In this document: positions 1 to 8,431 of the stretch, piece after piece | How the letters are laid out: each line of letters opens with the position of its first letter | Numbering within the stretch: position 1 is the stretch's first letter | Source: Tahibacter soli | GTDB taxonomy: Bacteria; Pseudomonadota; Gammaproteobacteria; Xanthomonadales; Rhodanobacteraceae | NCBI RefSeq assembly: GCF_025717065.2 | Contig: NZ_JAOVZO020000017.1 | Coordinates: forward strand, 62,001 to 126,000 | Reading direction: 5' to 3' | Length of the DNA stretch: 64,000 nucleotides | Position numbers and translations under genes: made by a program | Notes under the pieces: model-generated | What the model saw: only the letters and a program-made list of their open reading frames with translations | What the model was told of the DNA's origin: nothing | The model's database searches: none

Positions 1-1
1 C

Positions 2-1261
2 GACGGCCGCAACGTCGATCGCACGCTGCCGTTCGACATCGTGCCGCGCACGATCACCCGCGCAGAGTGGCGCCGTACCGAAGCCGGCCTGCGCCAGCGC
101 GTGACCGCGCTGAACCGGTTCATCGGCGACATCTACGGCGAGCAGCGCATCGTGCGCGACCGAGTGTTTCCGCGTGCGCTGTTGAGCAAATCGGTGAATT
201 TTCGACCGCAGTGCGTCGGCGTGAAGCCGCCGCTCGGCGTCTGGGCGCACGTGTGCGGTTCGGATCTCGTGCGCGACGGCGACGGGACGCTGTACGTGCT
301 CGAGGACAACCTGCGCATACCGAGCGGCGTGTCGTACATGATCCAGAACCGCATGGTCGCCAAGCGCGTGTTTCCGGAACTCTTCGGCACGAGCGCGATC
401 CTGCCGGTCGACGAATATCCGGCGCAGCTGTACGACACGCTGGCCGCGCTGACGCCGCGTCCCGGCGACGTGCCGACCATCGCGCTGCTCACGCCCGGCA
501 TCTACAACAGCGCGTATTTCGAGCACTGCTTTCTTGCGCAGAGCATGGGCATCGAGCTCGTCGAAGGCACCGATCTCTTCGTCGGCGACGACGACTGCTG
601 CTACATGCGCACGGTCGAAGGTCCGCAGCGCGTCGACGTGATCTACCGTCGCGTCGACGACCTCTTCCTCGATCCCGAAGCGTTCAACCCCGATTCCGTG
701 CTCGGCGTGCGCGGCCTGATGCGCGCGTGGCGCGCGGGCAACGTCGCGCTCGCGAACGCGCCGGGCGCCGGCGTCGCCGACGACAAGGTCGTGTTCACGT
801 ACGTACCGAAGATGATCCGCTACTACCTCGACGAAGAACCGATCCTGCCGAACGTGCCGAGTTATCTTTGTACGCAAAAGCGCGAACGCGACTATGTGAT
901 CGAGCATCTGCACGAGCTGGTCGTCAAACCGGCGAACGAGTCGGGCGGCTACGGCATGCTGATCGGGCCGCGTTCGACGGCGCGCCAGCGCGCGAAATTC
1001 CGCGACCTGATCCTCGCCGATCCGCGCAACTACATGGCGCAGCCGACCTTGTCGCTGTCGACCGTGCCGATTCTTACCGAATCGGGTTTCGAGCCTCGCC
1101 ACGTCGACCTGCGCCCGTTCGTGCTGTCGCGCGAAGACGTCTACGTCACGACCGGCGGCCTCACGCGCGTGGCGATGACCAAGGGCTCGCTCGTCGTCAA
1201 CAGTTCGCAGGGCGGCGGCGCGAAGGACACGTGGGTGGTCGACATCGAGGAGGCGCACTGA
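2..1261 (+). CDS. Circularly permuted ATP-grasp protein, 5' end cut by the window
   Basis: The reading frame is open from base 2, so the true start lies upstream; an in-frame GTG at 41 is unlikely to be the start. The protein resembles the C-terminal part of the circularly permuted ATP-grasp family (CP_ATPgrasp): the stretches NRFIGDIYGEQ, VFEDNLRIPSGVSYM-like LEDNLRIPSGVSYM, ELVVKPANESGGYG and NSSQGGGAKDTWVV are typical. The family is thought to ligate an amine to a carboxylate using ATP, but the substrate is unknown. Its stop overlaps the start of the alpha-E gene (last base of TGA is the first base of ATG), so the two are translationally coupled. This gene pair is a usual companion of Anbu peptidases, one of which lies just downstream on the other strand. 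The call is firm; the biochemical role is inference. Confidence 0.88.
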   Translation, partial: DGRNVDRTLPFDIVPRTITRAEWRRTEAGLRQRVTALNRFIGDIYGEQRIVRDRVFPRALLSKSVNFRPQCVGVKPPLGVWAHVCGSDLVRDGDGTLYVLEDNLRIPSGVSYMIQNRMVAKRVFPELFGTSAILPVDEYPAQLYDTLAALTPRPGDVPTIALLTPGIYNSAYFEHCFLAQSMGIELVEGTDLFVGDDDCCYMRTVEGPQRVDVIYRRVDDLFLDPEAFNPDSVLGVRGLMRAWRAGNVALANAPGAGVADDKVVFTYVPKMIRYYLDEEPILPNVPSYLCTQKRERDYVIEHLHELVVKPANESGGYGMLIGPRSTARQRAKFRDLILADPRNYMAQPTLSLSTVPILTESGFEPRHVDLRPFVLSREDVYVTTGGLTRVAMTKGSLVVNSSQGGGAKDTWVVDIEEAH

Positions 1262-2190
1262 TGCTTTCGCGCGTTGCCGACTCTCTCTACTGGTTCAGCC
1301 GCTACCTGCGCCGCGCGGAAAACTGCGCGCGCCTCGTCGGCGTCAACGGACAGCTCGAACTCGACCTGCCGCGCGGCCTGCGTTTCGCGTGGGAACCGCT
1401 GGTCGAGACGCTCGGCGTGCAGGCGCAGTTCGCGCAGCTGTATCCCGACGGCGGCGAGACGGCCGTCGCGCGCTTCCTGCTCGTCGACGAGCGCAACCCG
1501 TCGTCGATGCTCGTCTCGCTCGCGCAGGCGCGCGACATCCTGCGCTCGATCCGCGAAACGCTGCCGCAGGAAGTGTGGTTCAAGGTCAACCACATGCACC
1601 TGGACCTGCAGGAAGGCGCCGAGCGCGGCATCGCGCGGCGCTATCGCCACGAGTTGCTCGCGCGCGTCGTCGACGGCTGTCTCGCCGTTTCCGGCATTCT
1701 CACGGCGAACGTCAGCCGCGACATCGGTTATCAGTTCCTGCGACTCGGCACCGCGCTGGAACAGGCCGACATGACCAGCCGCATCATCGACGCCGGCGCG
1801 CTCGGCCTGATCCGATCGCGCCTGACCGACGATGCGGCCACGATCCGCAACCTGCAGTGGATGAGCGTGCTGCGCTCGCTCGAAGCCGACCAGATGTTCC
1901 GCCGCCATGCGCGCGCGCGTTTCGCGCCGGCGCCGGCATTGCGCTTTCTGCTGCAGAGTCGCGATTTTCCGCGCAGCGTCGCGTTCTGCCTCGTGCGCAT
2001 CCGGCAGTTGCTGCCGTCGCTGCCGCACTACCAGCCGGTCGAGCGCGCCGTGCTGCGCGCGCTCGCGCTGGCGACCGACGCCGACGCGGAAAGCCTGGTC
2101 GAAGCCGGGACTACGGCGCTGATGGACGAAATCCAGCGCGCGCTCGCAAGTCTCGACGACGAACTGCGGATAGCCTACTTCCGCGCCTGA
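1261..2190 (+). CDS. Alpha-E domain protein (DUF403)
   Basis: A 309-residue, mostly helical protein starting MLSRVADSLYWFSRYLRRAEN, the hallmark opening of the alpha-E family. The start ATG overlaps the stop of the ATP-grasp gene. Alpha-E proteins occur almost always beside the circularly permuted ATP-grasp and often a transglutaminase-like protease, and are proposed to take part in a peptide-ligation or tagging system; no enzymatic activity is established that I know of. No signal peptide or membrane segment is visible, so it is probably cytoplasmic. The usual third partner, a transglutaminase-like gene, is not in the window downstream; instead the next gene is the convergent Anbu peptidase. 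Confidence 0.88.
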   Translation: MLSRVADSLYWFSRYLRRAENCARLVGVNGQLELDLPRGLRFAWEPLVETLGVQAQFAQLYPDGGETAVARFLLVDERNPSSMLVSLAQARDILRSIRETLPQEVWFKVNHMHLDLQEGAERGIARRYRHELLARVVDGCLAVSGILTANVSRDIGYQFLRLGTALEQADMTSRIIDAGALGLIRSRLTDDAATIRNLQWMSVLRSLEADQMFRRHARARFAPAPALRFLLQSRDFPRSVAFCLVRIRQLLPSLPHYQPVERAVLRALALATDADAESLVEAGTTALMDEIQRALASLDDELRIAYFRA

Positions 2191-2220
2191 GCGCAACCCG
2201 GCCGGGCCGGGCCGACTTGA

Positions 2221-2970
2221 CTAGGCCGACTTGATCTTGGCCGCGTCGGTTTCCCACGCGAAGCGCGGCAGCGAATGCACCGCGTGTTCGAGCTTGCGCG
2301 ACCACGTGTCGCGTATCTCGACGTAGAGCGGCGTATCGGCCTCGAGCCGCAGCGTCTGCGCGATCTTGAGCTCGCCCGTGCGCACGATCGCAAGATCGAA
2401 CGGCAGGCCGACCGACAGGTTCGAGCGTGCCGTCGAATCGAGCGACACGACGGCGCAGCGCGCGGCGTCCTCGAGCGTCGTCGCCGAACGCACGATGCGA
2501 TCGAGAATCGGCTTGCCGTATTTCGACTCGCCGATCTGCACGTACGGCGTTTCCGGCGACGCGGAGATCCAGTTGCCGAGCGGATAGATGAGGTACAGCG
2601 CCGGCTGCTCGCCGCGAATCTGGCCGCCGAGGACGAGCGTCGCCTCGACGTTCACCGGGTTCGGGCTGTTGTTGTTCGCGACGAGCTGCTGCGCGGCGAC
2701 GAGCGTCTGGCCGATGTGCTCGGCCACTTCGAACAGATGCTTCGCGCTGCGCAGGCCCGAAGCCTCGTTTTCGGCGTCGCACGCGAGGCGCGCGAGCACC
2801 GTCTGCGTCGTGGCGAGATTGCCGGACGAGAGCAGCACGAGCACGCGGTCGGGAAATTCGAACACGTGCATCTTGCTGTGGATGCGCACGTCGTCGAACG
2901 CCGCGCTCGTGCGCGTATCGGCCGCGAACACGAGCCCTTGCTGTACCCGGATGCCGACGCAGTAGGTCAT
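2221..2970 (-). CDS. Anbu-type proteasome-like peptidase
   Basis: A 249-residue protein of the bacterial proteasome-like Anbu family. The chosen start gives Met-Thr-Tyr-Cys-Val-Gly; removal of Met would expose the N-terminal Thr nucleophile used by proteasomal beta subunits, and counting from that Thr an Asp falls at 17 (LVFAADTRT) and a Lys at 32 (IHSK), close to the Asp17/Lys33 pair of the fold. An in-frame ATG upstream (3066) would bury the Thr, so the inner start is preferred. Anbu subunits assemble into open helical or ring-like complexes; the physiological substrate is unknown. It converges on the ATP-grasp/alpha-E pair with only 30 bases between stop codons, whereas in many genomes these genes are co-directional. 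Confidence 0.85.
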   Translation of the reverse strand: MTYCVGIRVQQGLVFAADTRTSAAFDDVRIHSKMHVFEFPDRVLVLLSSGNLATTQTVLARLACDAENEASGLRSAKHLFEVAEHIGQTLVAAQQLVANNNSPNPVNVEATLVLGGQIRGEQPALYLIYPLGNWISASPETPYVQIGESKYGKPILDRIVRSATTLEDAARCAVVSLDSTARSNLSVGLPFDLAIVRTGELKIAQTLRLEADTPLYVEIRDTWSRKLEHAVHSLPRFAWETDAAKIKSA

Positions 2971-3064
2971 GGCGATGCCGTCGTGAAGATGCGCCGATTC
3001 TACGACAGACCTCCGCATCGCGACGCGCTTGACCGTCGCATGCCGGTCATGCGCGAATGTCGGC

Positions 3065-3553
3065 ATGACCCGCTACTACCTCAGCCTCGGTTCCAACGAG
3101 GAGCCCGAGCGTCACCTCGCGTCCGCGCTCGCCGAACTGCGCGCGTATTTCGGCGACGTCGTCGCTTCCGCCGCCTGGCGCTTTCCCGCCGTCGGTTTCG
3201 ACGGTCCCGCGTTCGTCAATCTCGCCGCCGGCATCGACACCGAACTCGATCCGGAAGCCCTCAACGACTGGCTGCACGCGCTCGAAGACCGCCACGGCCG
3301 CCGTCGCGACGTGCCGCGTTATTCCGACCGCACGCTCGACGTCGACATCGTGCTCTGCGGCGAACGCGTGCTCTCGGGCCGCGGCAACCTCAAGATTCCG
3401 CGCGACGAGTTGAAATACGCGTTCGTGTTGAAACCGCTCGCGCAGATCGCGCCGGAAGCGGTGCACCCGGTCGCGGGCGTCCGCCTCGCCGATCTGTGGC
3501 GCGAGCACGCCGACTACGCGCGCGACTACGACATCGTGACTTTGAGCACCTGA
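3065..3553 (+). CDS. folK: 2-amino-4-hydroxy-6-hydroxymethyldihydropteridine diphosphokinase (HPPK)
   Basis: A 162-residue protein beginning MTRYYLSLGSNEEPERHL, the usual HPPK opening (LSLGSN near the N-terminus), followed by a hydrophobic VGFDGPAFVNLAAGIDT stretch and the HPPK signature region RDVPRYSDRTLDVDIVLCG with the paired Asp residues (DVD) that bind magnesium. HPPK transfers pyrophosphate from ATP to 6-hydroxymethyl-7,8-dihydropterin in folate synthesis. It is divergent from the Anbu gene, 94 bases away, and is not next to folP or folB here. The signature departs from the common R-W-x-P-R-x-L-D-L-D form, so it may be a second, divergent HPPK-family member in this genome. Confidence 0.8.
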   Translation: MTRYYLSLGSNEEPERHLASALAELRAYFGDVVASAAWRFPAVGFDGPAFVNLAAGIDTELDPEALNDWLHALEDRHGRRRDVPRYSDRTLDVDIVLCGERVLSGRGNLKIPRDELKYAFVLKPLAQIAPEAVHPVAGVRLADLWREHADYARDYDIVTLST

Positions 3554-3627
3554 CGTTTCGTCCATGACGGCGCCCCGGCGCCGTGCTAATTTTGCGCACG
3601 ACTTCAGGGAGCGTCAGGGGAACGACC

Positions 3628-4473
3628 ATGATCGAAAAGTTCAAGCAAAGCTGGGAACTGATGAAGGCCAGCGCAGGCGTACTGCGCGCGGACAAGGAAC
3701 TGCTGCTGTTTCCGGCGCTGTCGGCGCTGTGCTGCCTGATCGTCGCCGCGACGTTCTTCGTGCCGGCCGCGTTCGCGGGCCTGTTCGAGCACTTTTCGCG
3801 CGACAAGATCGATCCGGTGCTCGCGGTGCTCGGGTTCCTGTTCTACCTCGTGCAGTACTTCGTCATCATCTTTTTCAACACCGCGCTCGTCGGCGCGGCG
3901 ATGATCCGCCTGCGCGGCGGCGACCCGACCGTCGCCGACGGCTTCCGCATCGCGATGTCGAAGCTGCCGGCCATCCTCGGTTACGCGCTGATCTCCGCGA
4001 CCGTCGGCATCATCCTGCGCGCGCTGCAGGAACGCGCCGGCTTCATCGGCCGCTGGATCGTGGGCCTCATCGGCGCCGCGTGGACCGTCGCGACGTTCCT
4101 CGTCGTGCCGGTGCTCGTCAGCAACGACGTCGGCCCGGTCGATGCGGTCAAGCGCAGCGTCGAGCTCCTGAAGAAGACGTGGGGCGAAAACCTCATCGGC
4201 AACGTCGGCGTCGGCCTCGTGTTCGGCGTGCTGATGTTCGCGACGGTCATGGGCGGCGTGCTGCTGATCATGGCGGCGGCGTCGGCGAAGTCGGGCGCGC
4301 TCGTGGTCACCGCGGTGGCGCTGATGTTCTTCGCGATCGTCGTCCTGAGCCTGATCCAGGCCGCGCTGTCGGGCATCTACGCCGCGGCGATCTACCGCTA
4401 CGCCGAAGAAGGCGAGATCGGCGGCGGCTTCGACCGCGAACTCGTCGCGCACGCGTTTCGCGTCAAGGCATAA
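3628..4473 (+). CDS. Multipass membrane protein (DUF6159-like)
   Basis: A 281-residue protein with a short cytoplasmic start (MIEKFKQSWELMKASAGVLR), about six hydrophobic segments (roughly residues 25-60, 65-90, 115-140, 145-170, 195-225 and 230-260) and a charged C-terminus. The N-terminal SW-x-x-M-K-x-S pattern and overall topology resemble the DUF6159 family, found widely but without known function. An ATG just upstream in the same frame (3583) would add a poorly hydrophobic leader and is not used. The gene stands alone, followed by a strong hairpin terminator shared with the convergent SDR gene. A function cannot be assigned. Confidence 0.75.
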   Translation: MIEKFKQSWELMKASAGVLRADKELLLFPALSALCCLIVAATFFVPAAFAGLFEHFSRDKIDPVLAVLGFLFYLVQYFVIIFFNTALVGAAMIRLRGGDPTVADGFRIAMSKLPAILGYALISATVGIILRALQERAGFIGRWIVGLIGAAWTVATFLVVPVLVSNDVGPVDAVKRSVELLKKTWGENLIGNVGVGLVFGVLMFATVMGGVLLIMAAASAKSGALVVTAVALMFFAIVVLSLIQAALSGIYAAAIYRYAEEGEIGGGFDRELVAHAFRVKA

Positions 4474-4494
4474 GCGTTCGTCCGATGCGATGCA

Positions 4495-4522
4495 CGAAGG
4501 CCCGGCCGACGCCGGGCCTTCG
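4495..4522. terminator. Bidirectional hairpin terminator
   Basis: A perfect 12-base-pair stem (CGAAGGCCCGGC / GCCGGGCCTTCG) with a four-base loop, followed on the plus strand by a short T-run (CGTCGTTTC). It sits between the convergent membrane-protein and SDR genes and probably ends both transcripts. Confidence 0.8.
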
Positions 4523-4527
4523 TCGTT

Positions 4528-5268
4528 TCAGATGCCGAGCGACCGGCCGCCGTCGATGCGGACGACCTCGCCGGTCGTATAGCGCGCGTCGCGAGCGAGC
4601 CACAGCACGGCGTCGGCGACGTCGTCGGGCGTGCCTGCGCGCGCGAGCGGCGTGCGTGCGATCAGCGCGTCGCGCTCGGCCGCCGTCTTGCCGGCCTCGG
4701 GCCACAGGATCGCGCCCGGCGCGATCGCGTTGACGCGCACGTCGGGCGCGAGATCGAGCGCGAGCGCGCGCGTCATCATCACGAGCGCCGCCTTTGCCAT
4801 GCTGTACAGCGGATGTCGTGCGAGCGGCCGTTCGGCGTAGATGTCGACGAGATTGACGATCGCGCCGTGCGACGTCGCGAGCGCGGCGGCGGCGGCCTGC
4901 GCGAGAAAGAACGGCGCGCGCGCGTTGCTGGCGAACAACTCGTCCCACTGCGCGGCCGTCACGGTGCCGACCGGCGTCGGGTAGAACGCCGAGGCGTTGT
5001 TGACCAGCACGTCGAGCCGGCCGTAGCGCTCGAGCGCCGCGTCGACGAGGTCGGGCAACGCCTCGACATTCGCGAGTTCCGCCTGCAGCGCGAGCGTGCC
5101 GTTCGGGCGCTCGCGTTCGAGATCGGCGATCAGCGCGTCGAGTTCGGCGCGCGAGCGGCGGCAGTGCAGCGCGACGTCGTAGCCGGCGGCGTGCAGGCGC
5201 CGCGCGATCGTTGCGCCGACGCGCCTGGCGGCGCCGGTGACGAGGGCGACGGGACGGATATCGGTCAT
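4528..5268 (-). CDS. Short-chain dehydrogenase, pteridine-reductase type
   Basis: A 246-residue SDR. The cofactor motif is TGAARRVGATIARRL near residues 12-26: an Arg stands where classical SDRs have Gly (TG-x-x-x-R-x-G), a trait of NADPH-dependent pteridine reductases. NNASAFYPTPVG follows near residue 85, and the catalytic Y-S-M-A-K near residue 150. The C-terminus DGGRSLGI is typical. Such enzymes reduce dihydrobiopterin or dihydrofolate, which could complement or replace dihydrofolate reductase; folK lies 1.5 kb away on the other strand. The inner ATG (MTDIRPVALVTG) was chosen over one eight codons upstream because SDRs begin close to the Rossmann strand. Convergent with the membrane protein, divergent from the methyltransferase. 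Confidence 0.82.
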   Translation of the reverse strand: MTDIRPVALVTGAARRVGATIARRLHAAGYDVALHCRRSRAELDALIADLERERPNGTLALQAELANVEALPDLVDAALERYGRLDVLVNNASAFYPTPVGTVTAAQWDELFASNARAPFFLAQAAAAALATSHGAIVNLVDIYAERPLARHPLYSMAKAALVMMTRALALDLAPDVRVNAIAPGAILWPEAGKTAAERDALIARTPLARAGTPDDVADAVLWLARDARYTTGEVVRIDGGRSLGI

Positions 5269-5338
5269 GGTGTCGGGCCCGCGAGTGAGCAATGCTGACT
5301 TATCCTAGGCGCCTTCACGTCTTGCGGCGAGCCCGACC

Positions 5339-6469
5339 TTGCGTATCGATCTGCCCGAACCCACCGCTGCCGAGCGCGAGCATTCCGACACGCTCGCGCG
5401 TTTCATCCGCAACGAAATCGCCGAAAAAGGCCCGATGCCGTTCTCGCGCTTCATGGAGCTGGCGCTGTACGCGCCCGGGCTCGGCTACTACAGCGCCGGC
5501 AAGACGAAATTCGGCGCGGCCGGCGATTTCATCACGGCGCCGGAACTCGGGTCCGTGTTCGCGCGCTGCGTCGCGCGCGCGGTGGCGCCGGCGCTGCGCG
5601 ATATCGGCGCCGACGCGGCCATGCTCGAACTCGGCGGCGGCAGCGGCGCGTTCGCGGAGCATTGCCTCGCCGAACTGCAACGTCTCGACGCCGTGCCGGC
5701 GACGTATTCGATCCTGGAGCCGAGCGCCGACCTGCGCGAACGCCAGCGCGAACGCGTGCGGACGGCGCTGCCGCCCGACCTCGCCGCGCGCGTGCGCTGG
5801 ATCGACCGCCCGCCCGAGGACGACTGGCGCGGCGTGCTGTTCGCCAACGAGGTGATCGACGCGTTGCCGACGACGCGCTTTTCGATCCGCGGCGGCGAAG
5901 TGTTCGAGGAACACATCGTCGACGACGGCGACGGCGGTTTCGCGATCGTCGACCTGCCGGCGGACGGTTTCGTCGGCGGCGCGGTGCGCCACATCGAGCG
6001 CGACATCGAGCAGCAGCTGCCCGACGACTACCGCTCCGAAGTGCTGCCGCAGCTGCCCTACTGGATCCAGGCCGTGTGCGGCGGACTTGCCGAAGGCCTC
6101 GCGATCTTCGTCGACTACGGCTACGCGCGGCGCGAGTACTACCGCGCCGACCGCCGCGACGGTACGCTGCTGGCCAATTACCGCCACCGCGCTCACGACG
6201 ATCCGTTCCGTCTCGTCGGTCTGCAGGATATTACTGCCTTTGTGGATTTCGGCGCTTTGGCCGAGGCCGGCAAGGGCGCCGGGTTCGACATCGCCGGGCT
6301 CGGCACGCAGGCCGATTTCCTGATCGCCAACGGCCTCGCCGACGTCTTCGCCGATCTGCAGGCGAATGCCGACGAGGTCGAGCGCTATCGGGTTTCGCAG
6401 GAAATCAAACGCCTGACGCTGCCCGGCGAAATGGGCGAGAAGTTCAAGGTGATCGCATTCTCGCGCTGA
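5339..6469 (+). CDS. SAM-dependent methyltransferase, MidA/NDUFAF7 family (DUF185)
   Basis: A 376-residue protein of the MidA/NDUFAF7 family: PMPFSRFMELALYAPGLGYYS, KFGAAGDFITAPELGSVFARC, the SAM-binding LELGGGSGAFAEHCL, and VLFANEVIDALPTTRF are all in the expected order. Mitochondrial NDUFAF7 methylates an arginine of complex I; bacterial members are assumed to be protein arginine methyltransferases. The only start that preserves the conserved N-terminus is TTG at 5339, preceded by a weak GGCGAG site, so expression may be low. It diverges from the SDR gene with 70 bases between start codons. There is no sign of a frameshift or truncation. Confidence 0.85.
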   Translation: MRIDLPEPTAAEREHSDTLARFIRNEIAEKGPMPFSRFMELALYAPGLGYYSAGKTKFGAAGDFITAPELGSVFARCVARAVAPALRDIGADAAMLELGGGSGAFAEHCLAELQRLDAVPATYSILEPSADLRERQRERVRTALPPDLAARVRWIDRPPEDDWRGVLFANEVIDALPTTRFSIRGGEVFEEHIVDDGDGGFAIVDLPADGFVGGAVRHIERDIEQQLPDDYRSEVLPQLPYWIQAVCGGLAEGLAIFVDYGYARREYYRADRRDGTLLANYRHRAHDDPFRLVGLQDITAFVDFGALAEAGKGAGFDIAGLGTQADFLIANGLADVFADLQANADEVERYRVSQEIKRLTLPGEMGEKFKVIAFSR

Positions 6470-6575
6470 TGCTCTCGCCCGCGATGCCGACGCCCGCGTT
6501 TTGCCAGATCGTCGCCGCGGCGATCGCACGAGCGGGCGGCACGCTGCGCGAACCTTCGAAAACGGACGCTGCGCC

Positions 6576-6971
6576 ATGGCGATGACTGCCCGCCCTCTGC
6601 GACACCTCGCGTACTGGCGACTGCTCGGCCGCCTGCTCGTCGCCCTGATGCTGATGCTCGCGCTGCTGCCGGCGCCGCAGGTCGTCGGCGCCGTGCCGTT
6701 CGGCGACAAGATCGGCCACGTGCTCGGTTTCGCCGCGTTGATGCTGTGGTACGCGCAGATCTACGGCGGCGTGCGCGAACGCCTGCGCTGCGCGCTGGCG
6801 TGCGTCGCGTTCGGACTGGCGATCGAGGTGTTGCAGGCGCTGACGCCGTACCGCAGCGCCGAATTCGCCGATCTCGCCGCCGACGCGCTCGGGGCGGTCC
6901 TCGGCTGGCTCGTCGCGCGCGGGCCCTTCGGCGACCTGTTTACGTGGGTCGAGCGTCGCGTTACTGCCTGA
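6576..6971 (+). CDS. VanZ-like membrane protein
   Basis: A 131-residue protein with a hydrophobic segment at about 16-36, the conserved D-K-x-x-H motif ([18 protein letters not shown]), a second and third membrane segment, and [36 protein letters not shown], the E-x-x-Q plus D-x-x-x-N/D-x-x-G pattern of VanZ-like proteins. VanZ itself gives low-level teicoplanin resistance by an unknown mechanism, and most chromosomal homologues are uncharacterised. The ATG at 6576 was chosen because it gives a short, basic N-terminus; an upstream in-frame ATG at 6501 adds only arginine-rich sequence. Its last 11 bases overlap the end of cca on the opposite strand. Confidence 0.8.
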   Translation: MAMTARPLRHLAYWRLLGRLLVALMLMLALLPAPQVVGAVPFGDKIGHVLGFAALMLWYAQIYGGVRERLRCALACVAFGLAIEVLQALTPYRSAEFADLAADALGAVLGWLVARGPFGDLFTWVERRVTA

Positions 6972-8181
6972 GCGCCGCGATCGCGCGAATACGCGCCTCG
7001 CGCATCGCCTCGCCGACCGCGGGGCCGGCAAGCCCGCGGTCGACGAACGTCGCGGCCGTGATCGCGGCGGCAGCCGCATACGCTTCGCGCAGCCACCGCG
7101 CCTGCGGATACTCCGACTCGGTCAGGCCGAGCCGGCCGCGCTTGTCCGCCTCGCAGACGAGCAGAAACTGTTCCACACGTTCCTTTTTGCGAAAACCGTC
7201 GAGCTTCTCGAAAAGCTCGAGCACCGTTCCGGGCCGCAGCTCGAGCGCGCGATGCGCGTTCAAGTGCTGGCGGCAGCACAGCACGGCGAGTTCCGCGAAT
7301 TCGGCCGGCACGCGATAGCGCGCGTTCACCGCGCGGATCGGTTCGACGCCGCCTTCTTCGTGGCCGACGTGGCGCGGCAGCTGATCGGCCGGCGTGAGCG
7401 CCTTGCCGAGATCGTGCACGAGCGCGCACCAGCCGACGAGCGCGTCGCCCGGCGCGAGGCGCGCGGCCATGTCGACGACCATTTCGGTGTGCACGCCGGT
7501 GTCGATCTCCGGATGATATTCGGGCCGCTGCGGCACGCCGTACAGCGCGTCGATTTCCGGAAACAGCCGCGCCAGCGCGCCGCAGGCGCGCAAGGCGGCG
7601 ACGAACGCGGACGGTTGCGGTTCGGTCAGCGCGCGGCGCGTTTCGGCCCATACGCGCTCGGCGACGAGGTGGTCGACCTCGCCGTCGGCGGTCATCGCGC
7701 GCATCAGCGCGAGCGTTTCGGGGGCGATGCGAAAACCGAGCGGCGCATAGCGCGCGGCGAACCGTGCGATGCGCAGGATGCGCACGGGATCTTCCGCGAA
7801 CGCCGGCGACACATGGCGCAGCACGCGCGCCTCAAGATCGGCCGCGCCGCCGAACGGGTCGACGAGGTTGCCGTCCTCGTCCTGCGCCATCGCGTTGATC
7901 GTCAGGTCGCGGCGGCGCAGGTCGTCCGCCAGCGTCACGGTCGCGTCGGCGTGAAACGCGAAGCCCGCGTAGCCATGGCCGCTCTTGCGCTCGGTGCGCG
8001 CGAGCGCGTATTCCTCGTTCGTCTGCGGGTGCAGAAACACCGGAAAATCCTTGCCGACCGGCCGGTAGCCCAGCGCCAGCAACTGCGAGGGATCGGCGCC
8101 GACGACGACGTAGTCGCGATCGACGACCGGCCGGCCGAGCAGCCGGTCGCGCACCGCGCCCCCGACGAGGTATATCTGCAT
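6961..8181 (-). CDS. cca: Multifunctional CCA tRNA nucleotidyltransferase
   Basis: A 406-residue enzyme that adds or repairs the 3' CCA end of t[19 protein letters not shown] gives the nucleotidyltransferase G-G-x-V-R-D motif at residues 7-12, and the catalytic D-x-D falls at Asp21 and Asp23, as in E. coli. [11 protein letters not shown] (the R-R-D-x-T-I-N-A motif) and [12 protein letters not shown] follow. An HD domain ([15 protein letters not shown], with GHEEGG downstream) marks the gammaproteobacterial multifunctional form with phosphatase and phosphodiesterase activity. The start follows from the family N-terminus; a longer frame reaches 8256 but adds unrelated sequence. Its 3' end overlaps vanZ by 11 bases in convergent orientation. 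Confidence 0.95.
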   Translation of the reverse strand: MQIYLVGGAVRDRLLGRPVVDRDYVVVGADPSQLLALGYRPVGKDFPVFLHPQTNEEYALARTERKSGHGYAGFAFHADATVTLADDLRRRDLTINAMAQDEDGNLVDPFGGAADLEARVLRHVSPAFAEDPVRILRIARFAARYAPLGFRIAPETLALMRAMTADGEVDHLVAERVWAETRRALTEPQPSAFVAALRACGALARLFPEIDALYGVPQRPEYHPEIDTGVHTEMVVDMAARLAPGDALVGWCALVHDLGKALTPADQLPRHVGHEEGGVEPIRAVNARYRVPAEFAELAVLCCRQHLNAHRALELRPGTVLELFEKLDGFRKKERVEQFLLVCEADKRGRLGLTESEYPQARWLREAYAAAAAITAATFVDRGLAGPAVGEAMREARIRAIAALRQ

Positions 8182-8264
8182 GCTTTCCGACTCCCTGCCG
8201 CCCCGGATCGAACGTCGCAGCTTAGCAGCAAGCCGCGCGAACGGCCGGCGGCGCACCCTGGTGC

Positions 8265-8431
8265 CTGGTGGCCTGCAACAGCCGAATCGAAAGCAGCTCG
8301 CTCGTCCTGGCCGCGCAGTACTTGCCGCTCACTCAGCCAATAGCGATGCTATCGGCTTCGCTCCGCAGCGGCGTCCTGCGCGACCAGTCCTTCGCGATCC
8401 CTCTTCCGATTTGGCTGATACAGGCCACTAG
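8265..8431. repeat. Palindromic miniature element, copy 1
   Basis: An imperfect palindrome of about 167 bases. It opens with CTGGTGGCCTG and closes with the near reverse complement CAGGCCACTAG; inner pairs include GCCAATAGC / GCTATCGGC at the centre. A second copy, similar along its whole length, lies at 43756-43923. There is no coding capacity. It fills most of the gap between the divergent cca and haemoglobin genes and ends on the base before the haemoglobin ATG, so it would form the gene's 5' leader and leaves no obvious ribosome-binding site. It is probably a MITE- or REP-like non-autonomous element. No target duplication could be identified with confidence. Confidence 0.8.

Noticed and set aside
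4495-4522. A member of the dispersed palindromic elements
   Set aside because: It is a single short stem between convergent stop codons and shares no sequence with the 8265/43756 family; a plain terminator explains it.
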